Origin: CAZOLI01 sp964580675
Lineage (GTDB): Bacteria > Planctomycetota > MHYJ01 > CAYXQY01
Length of the DNA: 28,176 nt
Assembly: GCA_964580675.1 (NCBI GenBank)
Contig: CAZOLI010000032.1
Span: 1-28,176, forward strand
Reading direction: 5' to 3'
The translations under genes and the position numbers were made by a program. Positions 14,799 to 22,630 of this stretch are shown piece by piece (position 1 is the first letter of the stretch; each line of letters begins with the position of its first letter). The notes beneath the pieces are model-generated. The model ran no database searches. It had not been told where the DNA came from and saw only the letters and a program-made list of their open reading frames with translations.

Positions 14799-15641
14799 AT
14801 GCCCACGAAAGAACATAAGCCGAGTTCACCGGGTCGCCGAAACTCGTCGGTTCGAGATTTTTCCCGGATCACGAAGACGGAGCCGGAGAAAAGCCTGACG
14901 GTTCCTCTGCAAAAATCCGGCGGCCGGAACAATTTTGGACACACGACGATCCGGGCACGGGGGGGAGGAACCAAGCGGAAATATCGGATAATTGACTTCC
15001 GCCGGGACAAAGACCGGGTACCGGGAGAAGTTATCGCCATTGAATATGACCCCAACCGGAACGTGGACATCGCCCTGGTGGAATACGAAGACGGGGAACG
15101 GCGTTATATTCTCTGTCCGCTGGAAACGCAGGTAGGTGATACGGTGAAATCCGGTGAAAACGTGGAGCCGGAAGTCGGCAACTGTATGCAGATGATGAAC
15201 ATCCCCCCTGGACTTCCCGTGCATAACCTTGAAGTGAGGCCGGGATCGGGCGGCAAACTGGTTCGGAGCGCCGGCGGTATGGCGACCATCCGATCCATCG
15301 AAGGCGAATTCGCTCACGTCCTACTGCCGAGCCGGGAACTGCGAAAGCTGAACAAACGATGTCGGGCGACGATCGGCCAGCTCGGGAATCTGGACGCAAA
15401 CGAAGTGCAGTGGGGAAAAGCCGGTCGGAAACGGTATCAGGGGGTGAAACCCACCGTAAGCGGAAACGCAATGAATCCGGTTTCTCACCCCATGGGTGGT
15501 GGTGAGGGGCACCGATCCGGCGGACGCCATCCCTGTTCGGCCACCGGTCGGCTTTCCAAAGGTGGGAAAACCCGGGACAACAAGAAACCCGGTTCCGATA
15601 TGATCATACGGGGTCGAAAACGAGGCACACATCAACAATAA
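14799..15641 (+). CDS. rplB: 50S ribosomal protein L2
   Basis: 280 residues, normal length. Visible: SGGRNNFGHTTIRARGGGTK, KRKYRIIDFRRDKDRVPG, VEYDPNR-like IEYDPNRNVDIALVEYEDGE, VRSAGGMATI, and the C-terminal GNAMNPVSHPMGGGEGHRSG, whose His residues lie near the peptidyl-transferase centre and are needed for subunit joining. The N-terminus (MPTKEHKPSSPGRR) is close to the usual MAIKxYKPxTPGRR. A 62-nt gap to rpsS follows, longer than the other gaps in the cluster. Confidence 0.98.
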   Translation: MPTKEHKPSSPGRRNSSVRDFSRITKTEPEKSLTVPLQKSGGRNNFGHTTIRARGGGTKRKYRIIDFRRDKDRVPGEVIAIEYDPNRNVDIALVEYEDGERRYILCPLETQVGDTVKSGENVEPEVGNCMQMMNIPPGLPVHNLEVRPGSGGKLVRSAGGMATIRSIEGEFAHVLLPSRELRKLNKRCRATIGQLGNLDANEVQWGKAGRKRYQGVKPTVSGNAMNPVSHPMGGGEGHRSGGRHPCSATGRLSKGGKTRDNKKPGSDMIIRGRKRGTHQQ

Positions 15642-15703
15642 TAACTGTTCGCTGGCATTTGCTTGATATTGACTTGCACCTGTTATTTTTCTGATCGGCT
15701 GAC

Positions 15704-16009
15704 ATGGGACGATCGCTGAAAAAAGGTCCTTACGTGGACAGCAACCTACTCCGGAAGGTGATGGAGCAGGACAAGAAAGGACTGGACGAACCGATTGAAA
15801 CCTGGTCCAGGGCCTGCACCATTACACCGGAATTTATCGGCCATACGTTTCTCGTTCACAACGGAAAGAAACACGTGCCTGTTCGTGCCACGGAGGAGAT
15901 GATCGGACATAAACTAGGTGAATTTGCTCACACAAGAACGTTTCATGGTCACCCCGGCATTACGGCCGGAGCGGCCAAAGCACGGAAGAAGAAACCGGGT
16001 GGAGGATAA
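15704..16009 (+). CDS. rpsS: 30S ribosomal protein S19
   Basis: 101 residues, slightly longer than the usual ~92. MGRSLKKGPYVDSNLLRKV, TWSRACTITPEFIGHTFLVH, NGKKHVPVRATEEMIGHKLG and EFAHTRTFHGH are canonical. S19 binds S13 in the head of the small subunit near the A-site tRNA. The tail (AAKARKKKPGGG) is basic. It is the first gene after the small gap that follows rplB; rplV starts 5 nt after its stop. Confidence 0.98.
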   Translation: MGRSLKKGPYVDSNLLRKVMEQDKKGLDEPIETWSRACTITPEFIGHTFLVHNGKKHVPVRATEEMIGHKLGEFAHTRTFHGHPGITAGAAKARKKKPGGG

Positions 16010-16014
16010 TTCCA

Positions 16015-16392
16015 ATGGCCGACAATAACGATCAAGAATTCAAAGCAGAGCTCCGATTTGAGCGGATTACACCCAAGAAGATGAGGTACGTGGGTGACCT
16101 GATCCGCGATCAAAACGTCATGGATGCTCAGAACATTCTGGCCGACTCGGAGAAGCGAGGAGCCCGGTTCCTGGATAAATTGCTTCGGTCCGCGGTCTCA
16201 AACGCCGAGTACCTCATTACCGAAAGAGGACTCGACATGGATCCCGAGCGGCTGCGAATCGATGAGCTGGAAATTAATGAGGGGCCCACCTACAAACGGT
16301 GGATGCCTCGGGCCCGAGGTCGAGCAACCGCAAAAAACAAGAAAACAACGCACGCAAAAATAATTCTTCGACCCACGGCCGACGACGAGTAA
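16015..16392 (+). CDS. rplV: 50S ribosomal protein L22
   Basis: 125 residues. RFERITPKKMRYVGDLIRDQ at the N-terminus, SAVSNAEYLITERGLD in the middle and the loop segment RWMPRARGRATAKNKKTTH, which lines the exit tunnel, identify L22; THAKIILRP is the usual end. GGAGGA lies 9 nt before the ATG, inside the end of rpsS. A 48-nt gap separates it from rpsC. Confidence 0.98.
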   Translation: MADNNDQEFKAELRFERITPKKMRYVGDLIRDQNVMDAQNILADSEKRGARFLDKLLRSAVSNAEYLITERGLDMDPERLRIDELEINEGPTYKRWMPRARGRATAKNKKTTHAKIILRPTADDE

Positions 16393-16440
16393 CGAAATTC
16401 TTCTGTTTTTATCTGTTTTCATACTCCAGGATTTGAAATT

Positions 16441-17124
16441 ATGGGACAGAAAGTAAACCCGACCGGTTTCCGGATGGGGATCGTCGAAAACTGGAAGAGC
16501 AAGTGGTACGCCAAGAAAGACAAATTCGGCGAGTACCTCGTCCAGGATCAGAAAATTCGGGACTACATCCGGGAGCATTACGACTTTGCCGGCATTTCCC
16601 GAATTGAAATTGAGCGAAAAAAGGTGCTGAGCGAAGGGGAACTTATTCGGGTGTATGTGTACACGGCAAGCGCGGGGTTGTTGATTGGTCGACGGGGGAA
16701 CCGTGTCGAGAAAATGACGGAGGAAGTGACGGACCTGATCGGTCAGCAGGTGGAGTTAAAAATACTGGAAGTTGAAAACCCGCAGCTGGACGCAAAACTC
16801 GTCTCGGAATCCATCGCCGATCAGCTTCAGCGACGATCCGGCCATCGCCGTGAAATGCGACGGTCCATAGAGGCCGCCATGGAAAACGGTGCGGAAGGGA
16901 TCAAAATCAAAGTATCCGGCCGTATCGGGGGATCCGAAATTGCCCGTGTGGAGGAACTGTCCGAGGGAAGCATTCCCCTCCACACAATACGTGCCCAGAT
17001 TGATTATGGGTTTTCCCTGGCGGTCATCAAGAAAGGTTCCATCGGCGTGAAAGTCTGGATCAACAAAGGAGAAATACTTTCAGAGGAGGAGAAGAAAGAT
17101 GCGCTTTATGCCGACAAGGGTTAA
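16441..17124 (+). CDS. rpsC: 30S ribosomal protein S3
   Basis: 227 residues, normal. MGQKVNPTGFRMGIVENWKS is diagnostic; the KH domain motif reads LLIGRRGNRVEKMTEEV, and the C-terminal domain has GAEGIKIKVSGRIGGSEIAR and VKVWINKGEIL. S3 sits at the mRNA entry site and takes part in mRNA unwinding. Its last 26 nt overlap the start of rplP, and the ribosome binding site of rplP lies inside it, so the two are probably translationally coupled. Confidence 0.98.
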   Translation: MGQKVNPTGFRMGIVENWKSKWYAKKDKFGEYLVQDQKIRDYIREHYDFAGISRIEIERKKVLSEGELIRVYVYTASAGLLIGRRGNRVEKMTEEVTDLIGQQVELKILEVENPQLDAKLVSESIADQLQRRSGHRREMRRSIEAAMENGAEGIKIKVSGRIGGSEIARVEELSEGSIPLHTIRAQIDYGFSLAVIKKGSIGVKVWINKGEILSEEEKKDALYADKG

Positions 17125-17518
17125 ACACCGGAAAGTTCAGCGCGGCAAGATCCGTGGCGTCGCCAGCCGGGGAAACACGGTGGCGTTTGGTGAGTACGGC
17201 CTGCAGGCACTCGAGAAAGGACGCATCAAGGCACGGGAGCTGGAAGCCGGCCGCATGGCCATTAATAAAATTGTGGGAAAGGCAGGAAACCTCTGGGTTC
17301 GAATCTTCCCGGACAAACCTTACACCACCACCCCGGCCGAAACTCGGATGGGCAAAGGCAAAGGGGAACCGGACTATTACGCGTCCGACGTGAAAGAAGG
17401 TATTATTATTTACGAAATTGGCGGTGTTCCCATTGAAGTGGCCCGGGAGGCATTCAATCGCGCCGCTCACAAAATGCCCGTGCGCTGCAAACTTGCCGAA
17501 CGCAAGAAGCACGAATAA
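17099..17518 (+). CDS. rplP: 50S ribosomal protein L16
   Basis: 139 residues. MPTRVKHRKVQRGKIRG, GRIKARELEAGRMAI, IFPDKPYTTTPAETRMGKGK and EVAREAFNRAAHKMPVRCK are the L16 signature. L16 binds 23S rRNA near the A-site tRNA elbow. The ATG at 17099 is chosen because GGAGGAG sits 7 nt before it and because L16 proteins commonly start with one or two residues before MPxR; the ATG at 17108 is the alternative. It overlaps rpsC by 26 nt. Confidence 0.97.
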   Translation: MRFMPTRVKHRKVQRGKIRGVASRGNTVAFGEYGLQALEKGRIKARELEAGRMAINKIVGKAGNLWVRIFPDKPYTTTPAETRMGKGKGEPDYYASDVKEGIIIYEIGGVPIEVAREAFNRAAHKMPVRCKLAERKKHE

Positions 17519-17540
17519 CTGAAATTGCCGAGAACCTACC

Positions 17541-17792
17541 ATGCGCCCGGAAGAGTTACGAGAAGAACCCACCGAAGAACTTCATGAACTGCTTCGGGAG
17601 AAGCGGGAAGCCCTTTCCAACCTGAAGTTCAAGCGGGTAACCGACGTTATCGAGGATCCCTCACAGTTTACCCACCTGAAGAAGGACATCGCCCGCATTC
17701 TTACCATCATCAACGAACGCCGGAAGGAATCGGAAGACGAACCGAAGGGAGACGAAGAGGCGGAGCAGGAACCGGTCGAGGCCGCCGAATAA
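17541..17792 (+). CDS. rpmC: 50S ribosomal protein L29 with acidic C-terminal tail
   Basis: 83 residues against ~65 in most bacteria. LREEPTEELHELLREKREAL, SNLKFKRVTDVIEDPSQF and KKDIARILTIINERR form the usual two-helix hairpin; the extra ~20 residues are Glu-rich (SEDEPKGDEEAEQEPVEAAE). L29 sits next to L23 at the tunnel exit. In most bacteria rpsQ (S17), rplN and the spc genes follow directly; here 73 nt of spacer and lspA follow, so the ribosomal cluster ends at this gene. Confidence 0.97.
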   Translation: MRPEELREEPTEELHELLREKREALSNLKFKRVTDVIEDPSQFTHLKKDIARILTIINERRKESEDEPKGDEEAEQEPVEAAE

Positions 17793-17865
17793 CAGCCATC
17801 TTTGACGTTCGCCACGTGTTTTTCTCCCGTGGCGGCGCCGTTGCGGTTCGAAGGGAATCCGGTCC

Positions 17866-18438
17866 ATGAAGAAAAACGAAATTTCGTACATCGTCCTGTT
17901 CCTCTCCATCGCCGGCGTTGTCTTCACCGCGGACCTCATCTCGAAACACGTGGTGTTTGATTTCCTCCGGGACAAATATCAGTTTTCCGTGTCGCTGATC
18001 TCCGGATACGTCCGTTTTACGCTCGTGAAGAACCGGGGAGCGGTCTGGGGATTGTTTCAGGGGATTGAATTTTACCTGCTCATTGTAAACCTCCTGTTTG
18101 TTCCCCTGATCCTTGGGGCGTTTCTCCATGCGGTGTACCGCGGGGGCTTCCTGGTTACTCGTTGCACGTATACGTTTACCACCGGCATGTCCCTCATCTT
18201 CGGTGGTGCTGCGGGAAACATTTATGATCGCCTGGTATTCGGGTTCGTCCGGGATTTTATCGACGTAACGATTCCAGTTGTTTTGTACCGCTGGCCGGTG
18301 TTTAACGTGGCCGATTCGGCCATCTCGATCGGGGCCGGGTTCCTTCTGATCAGCATGATCAAGGATTACGAGGAACCGGAGGAGACGGAGGAAAACACGA
18401 AACAGGTAGGGACGGATCGGGCCGGACAGGAAAAATGA
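17866..18438 (+). CDS. lspA: Lipoprotein signal peptidase (signal peptidase II)
   Basis: 190 residues, slightly longer than the usual ~165. Cleaves signal peptides from diacylglyceryl-modified prolipoproteins in the inner membrane. Four hydrophobic helices are visible. Motifs: ADLISKHVV (22-30), VKNRGAVWGLFQG (54-66), GGAAGNIYDRL (113-123), and the catalytic aspartates D130 (VRDFIDV) and D150 (FNVADSAISIG). The C-terminus has a polar acidic extension after the last helix. It sits 73 nt after rpmC with no clear promoter between, and its TGA overlaps the ATG of the next gene (ATGA), so rpmC-lspA-yihY read-through is likely. Confidence 0.95.
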   Translation: MKKNEISYIVLFLSIAGVVFTADLISKHVVFDFLRDKYQFSVSLISGYVRFTLVKNRGAVWGLFQGIEFYLLIVNLLFVPLILGAFLHAVYRGGFLVTRCTYTFTTGMSLIFGGAAGNIYDRLVFGFVRDFIDVTIPVVLYRWPVFNVADSAISIGAGFLLISMIKDYEEPEETEENTKQVGTDRAGQEK

Positions 18439-19325
18439 AGATCATTCTCGAACACCTTCGTCGGTACCTCGGGTTTCCCGCTGATTTTCTTATTCGGTTC
18501 ATCAGGGTTTTCCGTCAGAACCGGGGAAATCACCTCGCCGCGTCCATATCGTTCTTTACCCTCCTTTCCCTTATTCCCTTTCTTCTTCTTGTCGCGGCGG
18601 TATCCGGATACGTGCTTTCGGCAAACCGGGAATTGCAGCAGCAGATTCTGTCGTACGTCTCCCGTGTTATTCCGATGTGGGACGGCACATCCCGGCGATC
18701 CCTTTCGTTTCTTGAGGAAAACAGGGGGCTTCTCGGTATCATTGGTATGGGGGCGATGTTCGCGACGGCCCGTTCTCTTGTTTCAAGCATCAACTTCGCC
18801 TTCGACAGTGTTCTTGACGTGGAGGAACGAAAAGGCTCCCTCCGGCTGGCACTCGATACCCTGTGTGTGCTGATCAGCGTTCTTTTGTTGATTGTCGGCT
18901 CCATCATGCTCAACGTGGGATTCGAAGCCGTCATGGCGTTTCCGGTGTTTGAGAACGTGAAAGCATACGTGGAGCGATTCGGAGGGTTGACCCGGTTTCT
19001 CTCTGCCTGGTTTGTCTCCGCTCTGCTCTTTTTTGTGCTTTACCGGTTTTTACCCGGTCGGCGTCTTTCGCTTTCCGTGGTGTTCTTCGCCGCCGTGCTG
19101 GCCTCCGGCATCTGGGAGGGAGGGAAATCGGTATTTTCAAACTATCTTGTGTATACCATAGATCGGTACCGGCTTATTTACGGAAGCATTTCCGGGTTTA
19201 TATTCACGGTTCTCTGGTCTTATCTCCTCGGGTTGTCTCTGGTAACCGGCATCTGCTCGGGGATCGTACTGGAACAAATAGCCGAGGAAAGAAAACCTCA
19301 GCGGAAAGTATCGGAAAAGAACTGA
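18435..19325 (+). CDS. YihY/virulence factor BrkB-family membrane protein
   Basis: 296 residues, typical of the family (formerly annotated as RNase BN). The N-terminal pattern FRQNRGNHLAASISFFTLLS followed by LIPFLLLVAAVSG is characteristic. Six hydrophobic segments are visible, with AVLASGIWEGGKSVFSNYLV before the last pair, as in family members. The function is not established: transport roles are proposed, and the RNase name is a known misannotation. It overlaps lspA by 4 nt (ATGA) and its 3' end overlaps the convergent lpxH by 28 nt. Confidence 0.9.
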   Translation: MKIILEHLRRYLGFPADFLIRFIRVFRQNRGNHLAASISFFTLLSLIPFLLLVAAVSGYVLSANRELQQQILSYVSRVIPMWDGTSRRSLSFLEENRGLLGIIGMGAMFATARSLVSSINFAFDSVLDVEERKGSLRLALDTLCVLISVLLLIVGSIMLNVGFEAVMAFPVFENVKAYVERFGGLTRFLSAWFVSALLFFVLYRFLPGRRLSLSVVFFAAVLASGIWEGGKSVFSNYLVYTIDRYRLIYGSISGFIFTVLWSYLLGLSLVTGICSGIVLEQIAEERKPQRKVSEKN

Positions 19326-20059
19326 AGACGGACTTCCCGATCGGGGTGATGACGGAGAAAGTAACAATTGTCAAATCGGTACCAGTCACCGAGCACCCAG
19401 AGGTGACGGAGGACCCCGTCCAGGTTATATCGGACCCGAAGGGGGGAGTGAATATGACCGCAGACGAGGTGATCCACCCCGGCCCGGAACAGGCTTTTGA
19501 CCAGGTATGGGGAAATCTCCTCTTCCGCCGGTAGATCCTCCGTTGTTGCTTCGGAGTAAGTGCGGAAGGATTCAATGAGCAGGTCTTTCACGGGGCCCGG
19601 AAGGGAACGGACGGCGTCCTGAAGCATTCTGTTACGACGAATGCGCCGATACAGGTGATAGACCGTATCCGTTCGATTGAGGGAATCACCGTGCAGCACG
19701 AGCCAGTTCTGGTTGCGAATCGAAAAGGATCGCTGAATTCCGTGTGTTTGAATCCCGGAAATCTCACCGAGGTCTCGTTCGGCAAGGAAATCACGGTTTC
19801 CCCCAATAAATTCGACCTGCAGTCCGTCTTCGGCCGCGTGTTCCAGCATGTCGAGAACCGTGCCATACTCGGGATCATGATAATCGGGCGGACCGATCCA
19901 GTAATCAAACATGTCCCCGAGAATCATCAGGCGGTTGGTACATTGCCGGGCATCCCTTAGGAAGGATTGGAAATGATCCAGGAGTTCCGGTCGGGAGGGG
20001 TGAAGGTGAAGGTCGCTGACCGCCCAGAAATAATCCTTCTCGCCGTCAACGCTGGTCAC
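19298..20059 (-). CDS. lpxH: UDP-2,3-diacylglucosamine diphosphatase
   Basis: 253 residues. Calcineurin-like phosphoesterase that removes UMP from UDP-2,3-diacylglucosamine to give lipid X in lipid A synthesis, at the inner face of the cytoplasmic membrane. The full metal set is visible: D16 and H18 (SDLHL), D49 (GDMFDYWIG), N88 (GGNRDF), H123 (HGD), H202 and H204 (GHIHSP), then VLGDW. These match the E. coli LpxH pattern, which contrasts with the ligand-less phosphoesterase-like proteins at 647-3345. It starts 6 nt after the sdhB stop and is the last gene of that unit. Its end overlaps yihY by 28 nt on the other strand. LpxG or LpxI are unlikely given the motif match. Confidence 0.92.
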   Translation of the reverse strand: MTSVDGEKDYFWAVSDLHLHPSRPELLDHFQSFLRDARQCTNRLMILGDMFDYWIGPPDYHDPEYGTVLDMLEHAAEDGLQVEFIGGNRDFLAERDLGEISGIQTHGIQRSFSIRNQNWLVLHGDSLNRTDTVYHLYRRIRRNRMLQDAVRSLPGPVKDLLIESFRTYSEATTEDLPAEEEISPYLVKSLFRAGVDHLVCGHIHSPLRVRYNLDGVLRHLWVLGDWYRFDNCYFLRHHPDREVRLQFFSDTFR

Positions 20060-20065
20060 GGGGGC

Positions 20066-20812
20066 TCAGGAACCGCCGGTTATGGAGCGCCAGAGCCACC
20101 GGAGGGGGTCGTAATACTGATCCGCCACGTATTCTTTCAGGGGTATGATGGCGTTCGGGGTGATGGAAATGTTTTCGGGGCATACTTCCGTACAGCATTT
20201 TGTGATGTTACACAGCTCCACCCCACCCTCTTCGGATTTCAGGTATTCACTCCGATCCGCGTTGTCCATCGGATGCATATGTAGACCGGCAACCCGTACG
20301 AAGAATCTCGGTCCGGCGTATTCATCGTGTTTTTCGTGTTCACGGAGGACGTGACAGACGTCCTGACAGAGGAAACACTCGATGCACTTTCGAAATTCCC
20401 GTGCCCGTTCGACGTCTTCCTGGTAAAACGTGTAATCGGCGTCTTCCTGTGGTTCGAAGGGAGGGATTTCCTCGTTTTTTTCGTAATTCCAGGAAACGTC
20501 GGTCACGAGGTCCTTGATGACAGGAAAGGACTTCATCGGCGTGACCGTGACGGGATCCTCGGGATCGAAGTCCGACATCCGGGTCATGCATGCGAGTTTC
20601 GGGTGGCCGTTGATTTCGACGCTGCAGGAGCCGCAGCGGCCGGACTTGCAGTTCCAGCGAACGGCCAGGGTTGGGTCCTCGTGTTCCTGGAGCCAGTGGA
20701 TTGCGTCGAGAACCACCATCCCCTCCTGAACCGGAACGGTGTAATTCACCAATTCACCTTCTTCGTCATCACCACGAAACAACTGAAGTGTGTACTCGGT
20801 GGTCTCGGTCAT
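20066..20812 (-). CDS. sdhB: Succinate dehydrogenase/fumarate reductase iron-sulfur subunit
   Basis: 248 residues. Carries electrons between the flavin subunit and the membrane quinone site. The N-terminal plant-ferredoxin-like domain has the [2Fe-2S] ligands C55, C60, C63 and C75 (NCKSGRCGSC...C). The C-terminal part has CIECFLCQDVC (C143, C146, C149, C153) and CNITKCCTEVCP (C201, C207, C211) for the [4Fe-4S] and [3Fe-4S] centres. The C-terminal end is short and acidic-polar. It overlaps sdhA by 4 nt (ATGA), so the subunits are translationally coupled. It resembles the three-gene Sdh type with a long single cytochrome subunit rather than the E. coli four-subunit type. Confidence 0.95.
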   Translation of the reverse strand: MTETTEYTLQLFRGDDEEGELVNYTVPVQEGMVVLDAIHWLQEHEDPTLAVRWNCKSGRCGSCSVEINGHPKLACMTRMSDFDPEDPVTVTPMKSFPVIKDLVTDVSWNYEKNEEIPPFEPQEDADYTFYQEDVERAREFRKCIECFLCQDVCHVLREHEKHDEYAGPRFFVRVAGLHMHPMDNADRSEYLKSEEGGVELCNITKCCTEVCPENISITPNAIIPLKEYVADQYYDPLRWLWRSITGGS

Positions 20813-22617
20813 TTCTGATCCTCCTCAATGAGTTCTTTCAGTTCACCCGATGGTTCGGGAATATCCTCGAGATCGGACGTTATTTCACCGTTTTCTTTTT
20901 GGAGCACAATATTTTTCCCGGCGTACTTTTCCTGTTCCTCGGTGTAATCGACCCGGCTGTGAGCACCGCGACTTTCCTTTCGTTCCTTCGCGGCTCTGGC
21001 AATGCAGAGGCCGACCTCAATCATGTTTTTTACGTCAAAACACTCTCGCCAGCCTGCGTTGTATAGCCGGCTTCCGGAGGCGTTCAGGTTCTCGGCTCGT
21101 TCCTGAAGGTCCCGTAGTTTTTCGATGCCTTCCTCGAGGCGTTCTTCGTCCCGGACGATGCCGACGTGTTCCTCCATAACAGTTTGCAGTTCGCTGTGGA
21201 GCTGGAATGGGTTTTCCCCCTGTTCGTCGTCGACCTCAAACGGTTTTTCGAGGTCCGAAATCGCCTCGTCGATCTGCTTGTCCTGAAGATCGGGAAATTG
21301 ATCAATGTCCTCCGCCTGGCGTCCGGCGGCAAAACCGGCGCGATTACCGAAAACGAGGAGGTCACTGAGGGAATTCCCCCCGAGGCGGTTGGCCCCGTGG
21401 AGTCCCCCCGCTACCTCGCCGGCCGCGTAGAGGCCGGGAACGGAGGATTCCTGGGTTTCCGGATCCACCCGGACCCCGCCCATCATGTAATGACAGGTGG
21501 GGGCGACTTCCATCGGTTCCTCAAGGATGTTAACTTCCGCCAGTTCCTTAAATTGATGGTGCATGGCCGGCAATTTCTGGAGGATAAATTCATCACTCCG
21601 CCGGCTTGCGATGTCCAGGAATGCGCCGCCGTGGGGACTGCCCCGGCCTTCCTTCACCTCGTTCAGAATGGCCCGAGCAACAACGTCCCGGGTCAACAAT
21701 TCCGGCGGGGGACGACTTTCTTCATCTCCCTCAAACCAGGCATCCGCCTCCTCCTCCGTTTCCGCGTAACTGCCCTGGTATTCCTCGGGAATGTAATCGA
21801 ACATAAACCGTTCTCCCTCCGAGTTCTTGAGCACACCACCTTCCCCTCGAACCCCTTCCGTGACCAGGACTCCTTTGACGCTTTCGGGCCAGATCATGCC
21901 GGTGGGGTGAAATTGGACGAATTCCATGTCAATTAGGTTCGCCCCGCTCCGGAGTGCCATCGCGTGACCGTCTCCCGTGTATTCCCAGGAATTGGACGTG
22001 ACGTTGTAGCATTTTCCGATCCCGCCCGTGGCGAGAATTATGGTCTTGGCACGAAAAAGAACCATTGAACCGTCTTCACTCCAGTATCCGAAGGCACCGG
22101 CAATCTGACCGTCATCGGATTTCAGCAGGTGGGTGATGGTACATTCCATGTACGGATCCACCCCTTCCGCAACGGCTTTGTCCTGGAGGGTGCGGATCAT
22201 TTCCAGTCCGGTTCGATCCCCCACGTGAGCCAGCCGGGGATGCCGATGACCGCCAAATTCCCGCTGTGAAATTTCGCCTTTCTCCGTTCGGTCGAAAAGA
22301 GCCCCCCACTTTTCGAGGTCCCGAACACGTTCGGGTGCTTCCTGCGCGTGAATTTTGGCCATCTCCTTGTTGTTCAGGCCCCAACCTCCTTTTACGGTGT
22401 CCAGGAAGTGGTCCTTCCAGTTGTCCTCCGGGTCCACGTTGGCCAGAGCGGCGGCGATGCCTCCCTCGGCCATGACCGTGTGTGCTTTACCAAGTAGTGA
22501 TTTGGACACCACGCCAACGTCAACGTCCCAGCCCATCTGCGCTTCCACCGCGGCGGACAGGCCGGCACCGCCGGCGCCGATGACAAGTACGTCGTGTTTG
22601 TTCGTTTCGTAATCCAT
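20809..22617 (-). CDS. sdhA: Succinate dehydrogenase/fumarate reductase flavoprotein subunit
   Basis: 602 residues. Oxidises succinate or reduces fumarate at a covalently bound FAD. The Rossmann motif VIGAGGAGLSAAVEAQ is at 12-27; H46 in KAHTVMAEGGIAAAL is the expected flavin-attachment His. Active-site residues are present: H237 (QFHPTG), R310 (TRDVVARAI), H376 (CHYMMGGV) and R411 (GANRLGGNSL). The C-terminal helical domain has the usual NxGWRECFDVKNM pattern and RxxSRGAHSR-type ending (ESRGAHSRVDY). It lies 13 nt after the sdhC stop. Sequence alone does not decide between succinate oxidation and fumarate reduction. Confidence 0.96.
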   Translation of the reverse strand: MDYETNKHDVLVIGAGGAGLSAAVEAQMGWDVDVGVVSKSLLGKAHTVMAEGGIAAALANVDPEDNWKDHFLDTVKGGWGLNNKEMAKIHAQEAPERVRDLEKWGALFDRTEKGEISQREFGGHRHPRLAHVGDRTGLEMIRTLQDKAVAEGVDPYMECTITHLLKSDDGQIAGAFGYWSEDGSMVLFRAKTIILATGGIGKCYNVTSNSWEYTGDGHAMALRSGANLIDMEFVQFHPTGMIWPESVKGVLVTEGVRGEGGVLKNSEGERFMFDYIPEEYQGSYAETEEEADAWFEGDEESRPPPELLTRDVVARAILNEVKEGRGSPHGGAFLDIASRRSDEFILQKLPAMHHQFKELAEVNILEEPMEVAPTCHYMMGGVRVDPETQESSVPGLYAAGEVAGGLHGANRLGGNSLSDLLVFGNRAGFAAGRQAEDIDQFPDLQDKQIDEAISDLEKPFEVDDEQGENPFQLHSELQTVMEEHVGIVRDEERLEEGIEKLRDLQERAENLNASGSRLYNAGWRECFDVKNMIEVGLCIARAAKERKESRGAHSRVDYTEEQEKYAGKNIVLQKENGEITSDLEDIPEPSGELKELIEEDQK

Positions 22618-22630
22618 GTCAGGAGATCGA

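Noticed and set aside
15642..15703. Internal promoter between rplB and rpsS
   Set aside because: A TTGATA/TTGACT stretch is present but no -10 box lies at proper spacing.
18435..19325. Ribonuclease BN
   Set aside because: The YihY family carries this name through an old misannotation; there is no nuclease motif.
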